Source: Amphibalanus amphitrite (taxonomy: Eukaryota; Arthropoda; Thecostraca; Balanomorpha; Balanidae). Taken from it: a stretch of 64,000 bases of DNA. The stretch's first letter is position 1. Each line of letters begins with the position of its first letter. A program made the position numbers and the translations under genes. The stretch covers positions 124,001 to 188,000 of the forward strand of contig NW_024882740.1 in NCBI RefSeq assembly GCF_019059575.1. Direction: 5' to 3'. The notes under the pieces are model-generated. The model did no database searches. It had not been told where the DNA came from and saw nothing but the letters and a program-made list of their open reading frames with translations. Positions 42,306 through 55,100 of the stretch are shown here, piece after piece.

Positions 42306-45300
42306 ATGCCCCCGCTGCTGCTACTGCTGCTGCTGTCGGCGGCGGCGGCCGGCGCCGGCGGCTGCCCGGTCGACTGCAGCTGCCCCTCGGTCGGCGCGGC
42401 GCTCTGCCGCGGCTGGCCGGCCGCCGCGGCTCTCTCCAACGTCACCCGTCTGGAGGTGCGCGGTGCCGCCGGGTCACCGCCGAACGGCCTGTTCGCCAAC
42501 GCCTCACTGCTGGAGACGCTGCAGCTGCGCGACTGCGCGCGCCTCCGGCTGGCCGAGCGCAGTCTGGTCGGCCTGCACCTGCTCCGACACATGTCCGCGC
42601 CCGACTGCGGCCTCTCGGCGCTGCCGGCGCACGGACTGGCGCTGCTGCCCCGGCTGGAGGAGCTCGACCTCTCTGGTAACCGGCTGACGCGTCTGCACCG
42701 ACACCAGTTCACCTACAACACACACCTGGCGCGGCTCAACCTCTCCGGAAACCCGCTGGCCGGCGGCGTACACTCGGAGGCGTTTTTCGGCGCCGAGCGG
42801 CTGCGCGATCTGGACCTGAGCGGGTGCCGGCTGCGCCGCGCTCCCGGCACCTGGTTCCGCCGTCTGCCGGCCCTGCAGAGGCTCGTGTTGGCCGGGAACG
42901 AACTGACCAGCGTGCGCCGGGTGGATACCCGCGACTGGCGCTCGCTGAGGCATCTTGACCTCTCGGCCAATGCCATATCGCACGTGGAGCGCGGTGCGTT
43001 CAACGTATCGACGAACCTGACGCATGTCAATCTGTCTGGGAACTATCTGAGTGAGCTTCTCGGCACGGGGCTGAACTGCAGCGAACTGGACCTCAGCAAC
43101 AACTCGTTTACGGTGGCGAATCGTTCGTACGTGGAGCTGCCCGGTCGGCTGAGGGCTCTCACTCTGACAAGCTGTGGGCGACTGATGCACGTCGGGCGTA
43201 ATCTGCTCCAGTTCAGCCTCGGCGTTCAGACGGTCAACATCAGCTCGAACGGCATGCTGACGGAAATAGAGCACACGACTTTCAGCCACCTGGATCGCCT
43301 GAAAGTGGTGGACCTGTCTGGGAATGCTCTGGAGAAGCTGCCGCGCAGTCTGTCCACTGCAACTCTGGACACACTCGAGCTGGTCGACAACAACTTCAGC
43401 TGTGACTGCAGTCTGCAGTGGTACAGCCGCGCGCACCCGCTGTCACCTCTCACGTGCCGTATGGGCGACTCGACGGCTCGTCTGGCCGACGGGTTGGCTC
43501 ACGTGCTGTGCGAGCCGGTCTCTGTGACTGTTCACCAGACCCAGGCGTGGGCGCCGTACAACGCTACGGCCACCCTCGAGTGTCAGCCGGCGGGCCACCC
43601 GGCGCCGGCGCTCACCTGGATCACGCCGCAGCGGTACGTGTTCCACTGGGTGCCCGAAGATGCGGACGATGCCGGAGACCGCCTCCACCCCGACCGGCAC
43701 ACGGCGCATCTCGACGAGCACCGCGAGCTCGATCACTACCGCGTGCTGTCCGACGGGCGGCTGCAGATCAGCGGTGTGGCAGAGCGCCACCGTGGCCGGT
43801 ACGTGTGTCTGGCGGAGGGAGACGCCGGCTCGGCGGCCGGCGGTGTCTACCTGACTGTGGGCGTCAACAGCCTGCATGATGTGAAGATGATGGCGCTGCT
43901 GATGGCACTCACCGGCTGCGTCACGGCCATCACCTTCGCGCTGGTCGTCAGACTCGGCCTGTACATCTTCTACAAGTGAGTACCGCTCCCGTGGGTGTTT
44001 TGGGGACCTGTGTCCTGTCCGAAATTAGCTGTGTTGTTTCGTCGGGTAGAGAGAACGGAAACCTCCCAGTCGTCAACCTGATACATAGTACATAGCTCCA
44101 TGTTACCTGCCATCAATTATCGATTATCTTGTATTACGTAACTACGGCTTTCGTGAATAGGCGCCCGAAACTTATCAAGACACGCCTTAGGAATATTACA
44201 TGGACTCGCGAGCTACAGTCGGGCAGAGAAGCACTGTGTAACCAGCCCATTTGTTTCAAAGCATCTGCTTTTGTGCCTCCTCTGTCCAATGTATGTAGGT
44301 AGATCTATGATTTTTTTATTGCCGTATTAGGGAGTCTGCGGCGAATGGGTTTCATTGTATAAGTAAGTTTGAACCAATTTCGGTAAATGGAGCCTCTTGT
44401 CGAATGCCAACTCGTTAGATAGACTCAAATATGCTGTTATTAGCTTTAGTATCCTAGTTGTTAGAAGTTTTGACTACCTACCAGGCTTGCTAAAAGCGGC
44501 CGACGCGGGTGCATTGGGCACATTTGCATTCGTTTCAGGTCGCACTTTACACCACCGGCAGTGGGTAGATCAATAAGTTAGGGTACAGACCCAAGGGCAC
44601 CTACCGCATCCGTCAGTGGGGGGGGGGGGGCACCTACCCTGCTAGCTGGACTTCACAGATACGAACGGCTTGTTTGAGCTCATTGGAAGGGTCGATTTTC
44701 GTTTATAAGTGACTGGTGACGCTGGACGGTCTCTAATTAATGACAGCAGACATTTGCGCCAGGTGTTTTCAGCTAGTCTGCTGTAATAGGGAGGCGCTAT
44801 TTCCAAAAACAGCCCCGCCTTCAGACTATTGGTAATCGGTAATTGAGCGACCGAAGCTCCAGAACATTAGGCGCGGTCTAGCCACTATCGGCGAAACTGA
44901 CGTAGACCAATGGTAAACGACGCCGTGACTCGTGGGAAAGGGATCTACGCTGTGAATAGCTCAACCACTGTGACGTTTGGACCGTGCTGCGGGGTGGCAG
45001 TATGGGCCGAGCGGCCTTGCCAGTACCAGTTTTTCGTGGTTTCCGCTCCCCTCCCCCTCATTCCCGCCCCGTCGGTGTTGTGAAAGTGACCGGACGCCTT
45101 TCGCTAAGTGGTGCTTTGCAAGTTGCTTTTCATGAATAACGTGGTTTGGTCGGGTTAAGTGGAGCCTTTTCCCGTGACTCGGTTGGTTTTGCCGCCGCCT
45201 ACGCATTGTGCTATTTTATGCCAGCTGAATTTAGTAATTTATGTTTCCGTAACACGTGTTTAGAGTTTGGCTTACGTCAGGGTTCTATATTTCTCCAGAT

Positions 45301-48300
45301 ATTTTTATCTGGCTGATGACATAAGTTCAGTCGCCTGCCTGGGCCTGTCATACCACAGTGGCCGCCCCATCCACCTGACGGGAAATGATGGGGCTCCCCC
45401 TGGCCAAATAACATTGCGCCTCTGCCGGGGCTGTCCAACTGGCAGCACTTCTCCTCTTGTCCTATCCAAATGGCAGTGCTGCTCCATCTAACAGGCATGG
45501 CTTCTCTTGCTGCCTACTCTACCCAAATGCCTTCTCCTGCTGCTGTTTCCAACTGACTTTGCTTCCCCTCCCGTGCCGACTGCCGACCAAATGACAGTAC
45601 CACTGCGCTATTCCCATCGTCCCGTCTGAGACCCATGCTGTATCGATGGCCGACGGTGGCACCGCGCCCACGGCGGCAGGTGGAGGGCGCCGGAACGCCC
45701 CCCGCTGCTGGGCGCCGGTTTGTTGTGCCCTGCCGGACCTGGTCGCCGCCCCCCCCCCCCGTCCTCCCCCCGCCCCGTCAGCGGGCGGGTCTCGGCGTGG
45801 CGTGATCGTTCCATTGATTTCGGATGGCCGACTCATGTCCGAGCACCCAAGCAACTAGACGGTACCGGCAGTGCTTAGAGCGACAGCAGTGCCGGAACGG
45901 TATCCGCATCGCGCACTCGTTCAATGTGTTTTATGGATTTTTAAGGACATGGACGTTCGCTGCTATTCGCTTAATTAAAGTTGACTTCATGGTGTCCGTT
46001 TAAACTATACAGGGTGGAAAGTAATTACGCGAACATGTATTTTCTTACAATTTTGACCGTCAGTGGAGCATTTTTATGAGTACGGGCTGTCATGGAACAT
46101 AATTGGTCGTGTTTGTTGTCGCCTCATCTACCAAAAGTGACCTAACTTTGAACAATGACCTGGAAGGTCTTAAACAACCTCTCGACTTAAAATGGTGCAG
46201 ACACCATACGCTGCACAAGACCGAAATGGGCAAAGAGCTCAATTTGGAGCTGCCAGGGAAAGCGTTTGTGATTATTTTCGCTGGACTGGCGGAGAAGGGA
46301 TTCGTAGCGGTCTCAGCACCAGCATTGCACAATTATACGTTTTTTTAAACATAATAACACTTGAGAGGACTTAAAAGCAAAGCCGTCCGCGGCAGCAACC
46401 CCTCGTCGAATTCTGTCGCCGGGCGGGTGGTCACCATGTCGGCGACAAAACGACGCCAGTCGACCCGAAAACTGGCAAAATAGCTTACTCTGGCCGGGTA
46501 CCCGATCTAGGATATCACGATTCGCACATTAATACGCAAAAATTCGAAAATTAAGTCGTACAAACCCTCGGGATGACCAAAATTCACAAATTAACAGCAG
46601 AATTGTTAATTGAAGCTTTTCAAAGACAATCAAAGATGGACAGAGGAGGACAGGCAGCTGGATTTATGGTTGGGTGAGACATCTGTGAAACTGTTTCATC
46701 CGTCAAACCTGCAGAACAACTGCTCTGAGGGCTGCTGTTGCGTCCTATGTCCCGTCCGTCCCAACCTTCAAACATCCGGCAAAGGAACACATCAGTGGGT
46801 CACGAGCCCCCGGGTGGTGTCAGAATTGCGTGTAGCGCTAAAAAAGTCACTAAAAATAAAGTATACAACCGGTGGAACATCCTCCAAGACGAGTGTCTGT
46901 GTCTAATCCACCGTGCAACGAAAGGGGCAAAATGATTGAGCGCACTTTTGTGCCCGACGCAAAGAAACTGCTCTTCGTGATTGGTGAAATCCTTACTTTC
47001 ATGGCCAACAAAACGCAATACTGGTGCTGTGAGAACCTGTTTTTCTTCAGGACATACAAAAGCTGATCTGGGAAACGCCTGGGCCTCAATTCGACTAAAA
47101 ATCTCCAGATGACTCCTCAGGAGACCGTCTAAAAGCTGCAAGGAGCCACCAATACCGATTACCTCACTGGACAGCTCTATAAGGTGTGGGCTGAGCTTTG
47201 GCCAACAGATCTTCACATGCTGATGTAAATCATGCCGGAATGCCTATGCCAATGCATCGCAACTAGATAAGGATAAAGTAAAACATATATTGTTTATGTC
47301 ACCGCCGTTTTTTTCATTACTAGAAGACGAAAAAGTATGTTCGCGTAATTACTTTCCACCCTGTAAGCTGTATCCTAAAGTGTTAGGTTAAATGGACGAT
47401 GGCATTAGGGCGAGCTAGAAATCAGAATCAAATGGTTATAACAGGTTCAATATCAATGGCAGTTGTATCGGGTGTTACATTCTTTCAGTGTCACAAGTAA
47501 ACTTAGTATTCCGTCGTCGTTCAGACGAGAACCACGCCGTCCGCAGCCGGCCTGAATATGCCGTTACATATCAGTGAGTCATCTAAGCGATTACACCGTT
47601 TTCCGAACTGGGACCGTCCACACAGTCTGTCCGTTCCCCATTTGTGGACCCTGTCTCCACTTGTGGACACACATGCTATGCTGGTCCATGACCCCGCGCT
47701 ATCGACGATTCGAAGAAAGGTTTCCGGCTGTCTTCTCAGTATTGGCTTTTTCCACGGGTGGTGTTCTTTTTCACTGTGCAACCTGTCTCCCGCCAAAGGA
47801 TATGTATCGACGTTCTTGTTTTCTGTGGTTCGCTATCGACTAACGCTTACCTCGTTGCGCACTCTGCAACTACTACAAGCCTTCTTGTAAACCATGGAGA
47901 CTTGTATCTGATTCGCTGGTAGTTTTGCTTCATCGCATATTCCTTGGGCCTAACTTCGCTGGTAGTTTTGTTTTGTCGCATAATCCTTGGGACTGTTTTG
48001 GTCTCTTCGGATCCCTTCTTCCGTCTACGATCAACACAAGTGCTTCATGGTTACTGAAGAAAAGTGTTGATACGAGACAGAATATAGCAAATAACCAACT
48101 TGCTATCTCTATCGAACTGCTGGCATTCAGTTTTAGATCAATGATATGACTTGGAATCTGTGTTATTTGAGTCTCTACTCTCTATTAGAACTCTGACCGT
48201 GTCTGTCTTTTTTATGTCCTAACCTAATGCTTTATGTAATGGTGACCTGATCTGATCTCCATCACCCATTACCCCTCCCCAGGTGCGGCTGCTGCATCTG

Positions 48301-50404
48301 CTGCACTGACGAGCTGCCGCCGCGGGCCAAAATCAAGGGCATGGTGGACTCTATGGAGCAGTGGCGCGCCCTGCAGCTGGCCAGCCTGCGGGAGAGCTAC
48401 AACCAGCAGGTGGCCGGCATTAAGGACAGCTGCTACCAGCAAGTGGAGCGCATCCGCGACACCTACAAGGGCCAGGCGCGCTACGTGAGCGACATGCGCG
48501 ACTACGGCGCGCAGCAGATCGAGGGATTCAGGGAGCAGTACCTGGACCAGGTGAGTAATGGGGAGAGAAGGGGCAGCGGGAGAGGGGAGAAGGTAGGTGA
48601 GGGACGGGGTTTGATGGCGCGTAAAGGGGAATATGTGATGGCAGGCCATTCGGGGAAGAAGAGGAGAGAGTCGTAGAGAGATGGCTTTGAAGAGCCGTGC
48701 ACCGGATAAGTCTTATGGGTTGCAATGCGGTGTGCTGACTGCTGATTGAGTGGCATACAACTGTAACTTGTAGCAGTTCGGAAGCTTTTCCTTGCAGTTG
48801 ACTCAGCTCTGGGACTCAGTGCCGGATCAGCTGTTTCTTCCTGTTCAATGACGGCCATGCTGTTGGCACTAATGCGGCTTAGCACTGTGATATTTGTGAT
48901 ATTCAGCAAAACAAGTTCCTGATTTCAACGAATTATAGCTGATCGTTGTGATTGTGAACGTTATAAGCCTTTGAATCATCACGGTTTTCCCTTTGTTTGA
49001 TAGTTTTGTGCATGATGTCTTACTTACTATATGTCCGGTAAAACGTCAGTGAGATAATCTCACCTCACCCTGTTCGAGTTCAGTCGAGTTTCAGTTCCAT
49101 TACGTTGATCCGCTTCAGTATGTATCGGTTTCTATAGTTGTTCGCATCAATCGCCTGACTCTCTCGTCTTTCTATAACAATTATTTTCAAGGCTTTTGCA
49201 AGCTGAATTGCAGAAGCGCTTTCCAGGTTTCTGCAACAAACTCCATGGGCTCCATATTTATTGGCATACCGTTGCATAGCTGCTCTATCATATCTCTTCG
49301 TGGCTTTCCTTGTCAAGCAGCATCAAGGACGCCCCAGTGTTTTCCAAATATGGTAAAAGGTAAAAGTAACAAGGTAAACGAACACCCAAATGACATCATT
49401 TTGGAACGTTGTCGACCTACAGTTTCTAGCCCTGCAGGATGGGAGTTTCCGTAGCGCAGCTGGACCCAGCTGGATAATTTTCCAGCTGCCGCTAGGCGTC
49501 GCTACTCCTCGCACCGCTGACCGGGGTCCTCGCCCCCCAGGTACGCCGAGTTCGCGACTATTCTCTCGGCCAAATGAACCGCGTCCACGAGAACTACATC
49601 TTCCAGCGGAACCGAATCCGCAAGTTCAGCGCCCACCAGCGCGTGCGACTGCGCGAGACCTACAAGTACCAGCAGAAGACGTTGAACAAACTGTTGGAGA
49701 CGCTGCCGGACCTGTACCTGCAGAACTGTCGCACCGGCACCTGCCAGCGAACCGAGAGCATGATGCTGCCTGGGGATCAGCATTTCTACTGTGACGCTGA
49801 CGTGGAGTGGTCGGCGGAGCAGCTGGCGGCTATGGCTGATCTCTATCCGCCCGGTGAGCAGCTGGATGCCACAGCAGAGGAAGGAGAGGAGCCCGAGCTA
49901 CCCACCGTGGCCGGCGCCGAGCTGACGCGCCGGCTGCTGGCGCTGGCACCGGCCCTGGAGGCGGCAGACCGGGAGGCGGCTCGTCGAGAGGCCGAGAGAG
50001 AGCAGGAGGAGCAGGGAGAGGGAGCGAGGCGCCGCCAGGGCGGAGTTCGGGATACGGACGGGGCAGCGGCAGAGCAGCTTCTGGTCGCCGCCCGGCCGCT
50101 CGGCGCCGAGAGGCCGCGCCTGGAGAGCCATGACCCCGAGCCGGAGTCTGAGTCGGCCGACGAATGGTCGGAGGCACCGCCTGCCTCACCTCCCGCCGCG
50201 CCGGCGGTGGCGGCGGCGGCAGCAGTGGCGGCGGCAGCGCCAGCGCCAGCGGCGGAAGCGGCGGAGGGGGAGCGAGCCGCCGACGCGCCGCTGAGGGTCC
50301 GCGCAGTTCGCAGTGACGGCGTCTGTCCCAGCGAGGTGGAGGTGGTCGTCCTGGAGAGGGGCCGCGCCAGCTCCGATGATGGTCAGGCGGAGAGCTCGTG
50401 CTGA
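42306..50404 (+). CDS. LRR-Ig type I membrane protein with hendecad-repeat cytoplasmic tail
   Basis: Coding exons are 42306-43975, 48283-48550 and 49541-50404 with GT-AG introns and matching phases, 933 residues. ATG 42306 directly opens a signal peptide ([16 protein letters not shown]). LRRNT (CPVDCSCP), about ten leucine-rich repeats (for example [28 protein letters not shown]) and LRRCT ([10 protein letters not shown]) follow to about residue 390. An Ig domain is marked by [15 protein letters not shown] and GRYVCLAEG. Then come one membrane segment (about 530-556) and a juxtamembrane CGCCICC that may be palmitoylated. The cytoplasmic side begins with some ten 11-residue repeats of form LRExYxxQVxR, then a Glu/Ala-rich acidic tail. 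It is probably a cell-surface adhesion or signalling receptor. Insect relatives include kekkon- and lambik-like LRR-Ig proteins, but orthology is not settled. The large first intron hosts a mariner-like element. Confidence 0.88.
46010..47363 (+). mobile_element. Degenerate Tc1/mariner-type element in the LRR-Ig intron
   Basis: Perfect inverted ends CAGGGTGGAAAGTAATTACG (about 27 bp in all) are flanked by TA (46008-46009, 47364-47365). The length of 1354 bp is right for a full mariner-type element. Broken translations hint at a helix-turn-helix start ([20 protein letters not shown] near 46258) and a STRKLAK segment near 46460, with many stops. The element is inactive and has no intact transposase on either strand. 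Confidence 0.75.
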
Positions 50405-51751
50405 GGGCGCCTGCAGACGGCGGCAGCTAGTAAGGACATTCCGGGTGCCCGGGTAGCGTGCCCGGGCCGACCGACTGTGTGATAACGGGTCCGCTGCGCC
50501 GGCGGAGAGCAGCCGCTGCGGGCGCCACCCCCTCCCTCCCGACCATATATTAGTTAGAACGCCAGCGGACATTGGTACCGAACTGAACCCGGCAACGCCA
50601 GTGGCAGATTCTAGCAGCCACACAACCCCGGTGATGCTGCAGTGCATGTTCGCGTCTTTATTCTCTGTGCGTTCCCGGGCTGGGACTGGACAGGTGTCTG
50701 TTCGCCGTTTGGTGGCGTTGGCTCCGCCCGCAGTCTAGTGAGCGATATGCAAACCCGTCGGACTGTTACTATACTTCTCTCTCCTCGCGTGGATGTCTAC
50801 GCTCGTCCGTCGTTGCGCGCACCGGTGCGCGGCTCTGGAGAGCTCTCGAATGTCCGCTCGGGCGCGCGTTCGAGGCTCATTGTGGTGTTGTAAGTGCAGG
50901 TGGCGTACGGACGCAAATATGCTCAGTTATGTTGACGGACCCAGGCCGGGCCTCGGACATCAATTATGCTGTATGTGATGTGTCATAAAACGCTGGCAGT
51001 CGCCCAGCCCTTGTCAGTGCTCAGTTACGGTAGTACGGGCACCAATCGTATTAGCATGTGCCGGCGTGCGCTGCGCCGATTTATTCTCTAACTTATATTG
51101 ACGACGAGCGAATAACTGTTGGATGTGCGTGGGGCCCTGATGTCGGCGCAGGAGCTTACCGGCGACAGGACTGTCAGGCGCCTGGTGTGTGGACGTTGAA
51201 CGATCGCAGCTGTCTTCGTCTTCGTCGCCAGCCGGCGTGTATTCTAGTTCATGCCAGCTGCGTACTTGTGATAGTGCAAATATATATCCTATTCCCGCAT
51301 TGAGATGCTGTTTGTGATGAGTTGCGCAGGATTTACTCAGATTACCAATCCACAACATGCGACTCGTCGAATTCCTCGTTGTCTGTCGCCTGAGCTCGAG
51401 CTGAAAATCTCACAAAACTGCGGCGGCTCTCGGACTGCTGTGAACTCATCGAGCGTCGTTGGAAGCACCTTATCTTTCAAGCACTTCATTTCGCAGACTT
51501 TATTGTCAACAACTGGCATTGCATAACAGGGATTTCATGCAGCATTGCACTGACCGGGCCACACAGGCGCAAACATGATACACTATCTTATCAAAGGGAC
51601 CCAGAGAACTCGCCTATCAACAGTAATTCATCTCACTGCTTCGCCTCCGGGCCTCAGTGAGTCACCGGTTGACTGGGAAAGGGATGGATATATGCGGGTG
51701 GAGAAGGATGTGTCCTTCGTCAGGATCCCAGCTAACTGAAGTAGACTGGGG
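50405..51751. other. Convergent 3' region between the LRR-Ig and channel genes
   Basis: It should contain the 3' UTR of the LRR-Ig gene, but no clear AATAAA was found on the plus strand nearby. No coding region is recognised; open frames here show no known motif. Confidence 0.45.
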
Positions 51752-51757
51752 TTTTAT
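51752..51757 (-). terminator. Possible polyadenylation signal of the channel gene (AATAAA)
   Basis: AATAAA on the minus strand lies about 385 bases past the channel stop codon at 52140. Confidence 0.45.
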
Positions 51758-52139
51758 TTAGACCTCCATACTATGGTTCCATTTGTACCTTTAGTACACC
51801 GCTTCCTCATTGAACCTTGGTAGAGCTAACACACTAAGAAGCCTCATATGTTCATTGAACAAGCATACGGGCAAAAGGATAAGTTATTGGTCACTAATTT
51901 CAATGTTACTAGGGATGAATGATGAACTGCTGAAACTTATCGTTCGCTTCGATGCTCGAGTATGCAACCTTTTTGTGTTGTACCATTTTCAAGCTCAAGG
52001 AAAATCATCCGGAGTCCCGACCTTCTTTCTGTCTTCTCCCCAGCGTGGTCGCGGGTCAAACATGAACAAAGTAGCACCTCCCCCACAACCACCTCAACCA
52101 TCTCTCCGGCCTCAGAGTTAGAGCCTCCCCCTCCACCCC

Positions 52140-55100
52140 TCAGCGCGGTCCAGTGACCTCACCACTCCTCTCCAGCGCTTCAACCACCTGCAGTCTACCG
52201 CTGTGACTGAGGTACGCATACCAGTACACCGTGTTCACCGCTAGAAACACAGCCGGAAACAGCACCCGACTACTGCGGTCTATCTTTGACACAGAGTTGA
52301 ACTGAGTCGGCATTGAGCCCGTCGCCGGAGAGTCCGGTCGAGGTCTTCGCTGCCGGCGCCGCCGCCGTGGGCCGAGCTTCCTCCGCCGGCCGCTGGGCGG
52401 CAGCACTGTCGCCGCCAGGTGGCAGGGCGGAGGTCGGGGCAGCGCCCGCTGGGGGCTCAGGTCGATGTAGAGGGCGGGCCCGTGCGGAGACGGGTCGGAG
52501 ACGGTGAGAGGGCTGTGGTCCGAGTACAGAGCCGTCTGTCGGCAGAGGGAGGGGAGGAGCTTGTCACTGGACGTTGGTCGTACAGTCGTCAAGATCGCCG
52601 ATCACGGTCCATGGTCAGCATCATGATTCATGAACAGTCACGGTCACCGATCTACTACACCTTTTTGCGTTGTTCGATGGCCAATCAGCAAAACCCATTC
52701 GTCCGATCAGCACATAGGTGGCGCCAGTGAGAGGCATTCCGGCAAAACCTTCAGCATATGGGCAAAACGGAATGCTGATCCCACTCCACAGTTCGTCAGT
52801 TGGTATTATCTTCGCTATTCGCCATAAGTGATTGAGTTCCGGCAAAATCTTTGACGATTTGGATAAATGCTTCGTCATTCGTTAATATCCCTTCGTCTTT
52901 CACCAAAACATCCCTATGCTAATTTCGGCATTCCTCATAACATTTCGTCAAAGCTAAAAACAAATCGCCCCTTTACAGAGAAGTATAAATATGACCACGT
53001 TTATACAGTGCAGTGGGAGGCATAGGTGGCGAAACTCGTAGGCCATTTATCCACATAAAAATTGGTAGCGTTCATGTGCGCCATTGCATAGGTAAGTACA
53101 ATGTAGATGAACGTAGCTCACATGTTATCGGCTGATTGAAAAATGGACAGGCAACAGAGCAACAGGCTAGATAAGTTAACCCCGCCTCAAACACCAAGGT
53201 GTCACCAAGGAACAGGCAACAGGCTGGATAAGTGAGCCACGCCCCAAACACCAAGGTGTCCGGCCGGCAGGGCCCGGCTCGCCATCTGTCAGCCATTCCC
53301 TCGCGAGTCCGACCGGCGCGGCCGCCCGAGGCGTTGTCCCATGATGACATCGCACGTGCAGTGACGCGATAACGACGGCCGACTTCGTGGTTTGTATCGA
53401 AGCGCTTAGGAGTCTGACGCTCAACCATCTATGTACATGCCTACTCGGTATTGTGCCGGCAGTCTCCTTGTAGCTATCGTATAATTGCCTTTTTCGGAAT
53501 CCAATGGTTAATTGGTTGCAAATTGCGCTGGAACTGTCACAAGCCTCATCCATGAATGTGTGATTAACGTTAAACATTTAATATGGCTAGATAAGCACTA
53601 CATCATTGACATTTTGATCATTGACGAAAGTTTTAAATCAACAGTCATTGTTTACGCACAGTACCGATGAATTTTGCACAACGAGTAACCATTTTGTGAA
53701 ATGTCGAAGCATTATGACAATCTGACAAAGTGTTTTGCCTATGACGAACATTGTGCTCAATGACAAAGAGTTATGCAGAGTGGTTAAATGGAGTCCAGCC
53801 TGTTTTGCCGACCGTCAAACAGTGATGCACATCGCCGATGGGTTATTCTGAATGACGCTTGTTCAAACTGATGCCGAAATGGTTGTGACGATTGGCCATC
53901 GAACAACGCAAAAAGGTGTAGTAGTCCATGGTCCATTAGTATTTAGCTATCAATAGAGATCTTTTGAATGTAAGAACACAAAACAAAAATGCAATGTTTC
54001 TTTGAGTCAATATGCTGCATGATTTATAACGCACGTCTATAGAGCAATTCCATCAAATTGTCAAATATTCGCCACTGTTACATACGTACCCGCTCATTGG
54101 GAGACTCCTCAGGCACCTCTTCCTCAGACTCTGAGGACTCATCGTCTGAATCCTCCGAGGACGACTGTGGCTGAGGAAAGTACACCTCGCCGTAGCCGTA
54201 CTTCGTGAAAAAGTGCACAAATGCAAACTGGGGAATAGCATGGGCGGGGTCAGTGGACACGCGTGAATGTTGGTACAGGCAAGGCAAAAGACTGCTTTGG
54301 ATACTATTGCGACCAGAATCAATTCGCTTGAAGCATAATCCAAACTTTGCGTGCAATAACTAAACAATACCTTTTTGTTGTGAAGTGTTTGAGCCGTTCA
54401 CGACGTTTCTCCCATCTATTTACAACGGCAAATACATATAAAACCTCTGAGCATCCTATCACAAGTAGGTAGGCATATCTTAACACGATTACACAATGCA
54501 CAGACCACCGGTAGCTTGTTGTTTTTTCCTACTGCGAAAAGGCTCACCTGTACAATGCTAGCGAATATGAATCCGTAGGCTATCCAGAGGAAGAGGTCCA
54601 GGGCCGTCGAGTAGGGCACCTTGGGCAGATCGGTGCGGGCCTCCAGACCCAGGAAGGTCATGGTGAGCACCGTGGTGACCCCTGCAACGTTCCATGGACA
54701 TGTCACAGAGGAGTGAACAGTCAACGATGCACGAATCCCTGTCAAACTTTGTGCTACACTTCACTTTGAGGATAAAGCAGAATCAAATGAAGTTAGACGA
54801 TTAGCGGAAACACATCTTACAGAAAGTCAAAGAAGTTCCGAAAATGCGACAATTTCTACCCTTATACATTGGCACGGTTAGTGTATCAATGTCTCTCCCT
54901 CCAAAAGCCAGATTCTGAGTCTCACAGCACTCACCAAGTGAGATTCTGTCGGCAGTGGCCTCCCGGTTGAGCCAAAAGGAGACCCACGACAGCACCACCA
55001 GCAGAACGCTCGGCCCGTACACCTGGATCATGAAGTTGCCCATGTGACGTCGAAGGTGGAAGCTCACCCACAGCTGTGAGAAGTTGCCTGTGGGCGTAAT

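Noticed and set aside
42283..42687. Plus-strand frame starting ATG at 42283, and an in-frame GTG at 42285 for the LRR-Ig gene
   Set aside because: The 42283 frame is out of phase with the LRR protein. GTG is not a normal eukaryotic start, and ATG 42306 gives a clean signal peptide right after a possible acceptor.
46610..47216. Open frames on both strands inside 46010-47363
   Set aside because: They have no intact domain; the element is a decayed mariner-type transposon with TA flanks.
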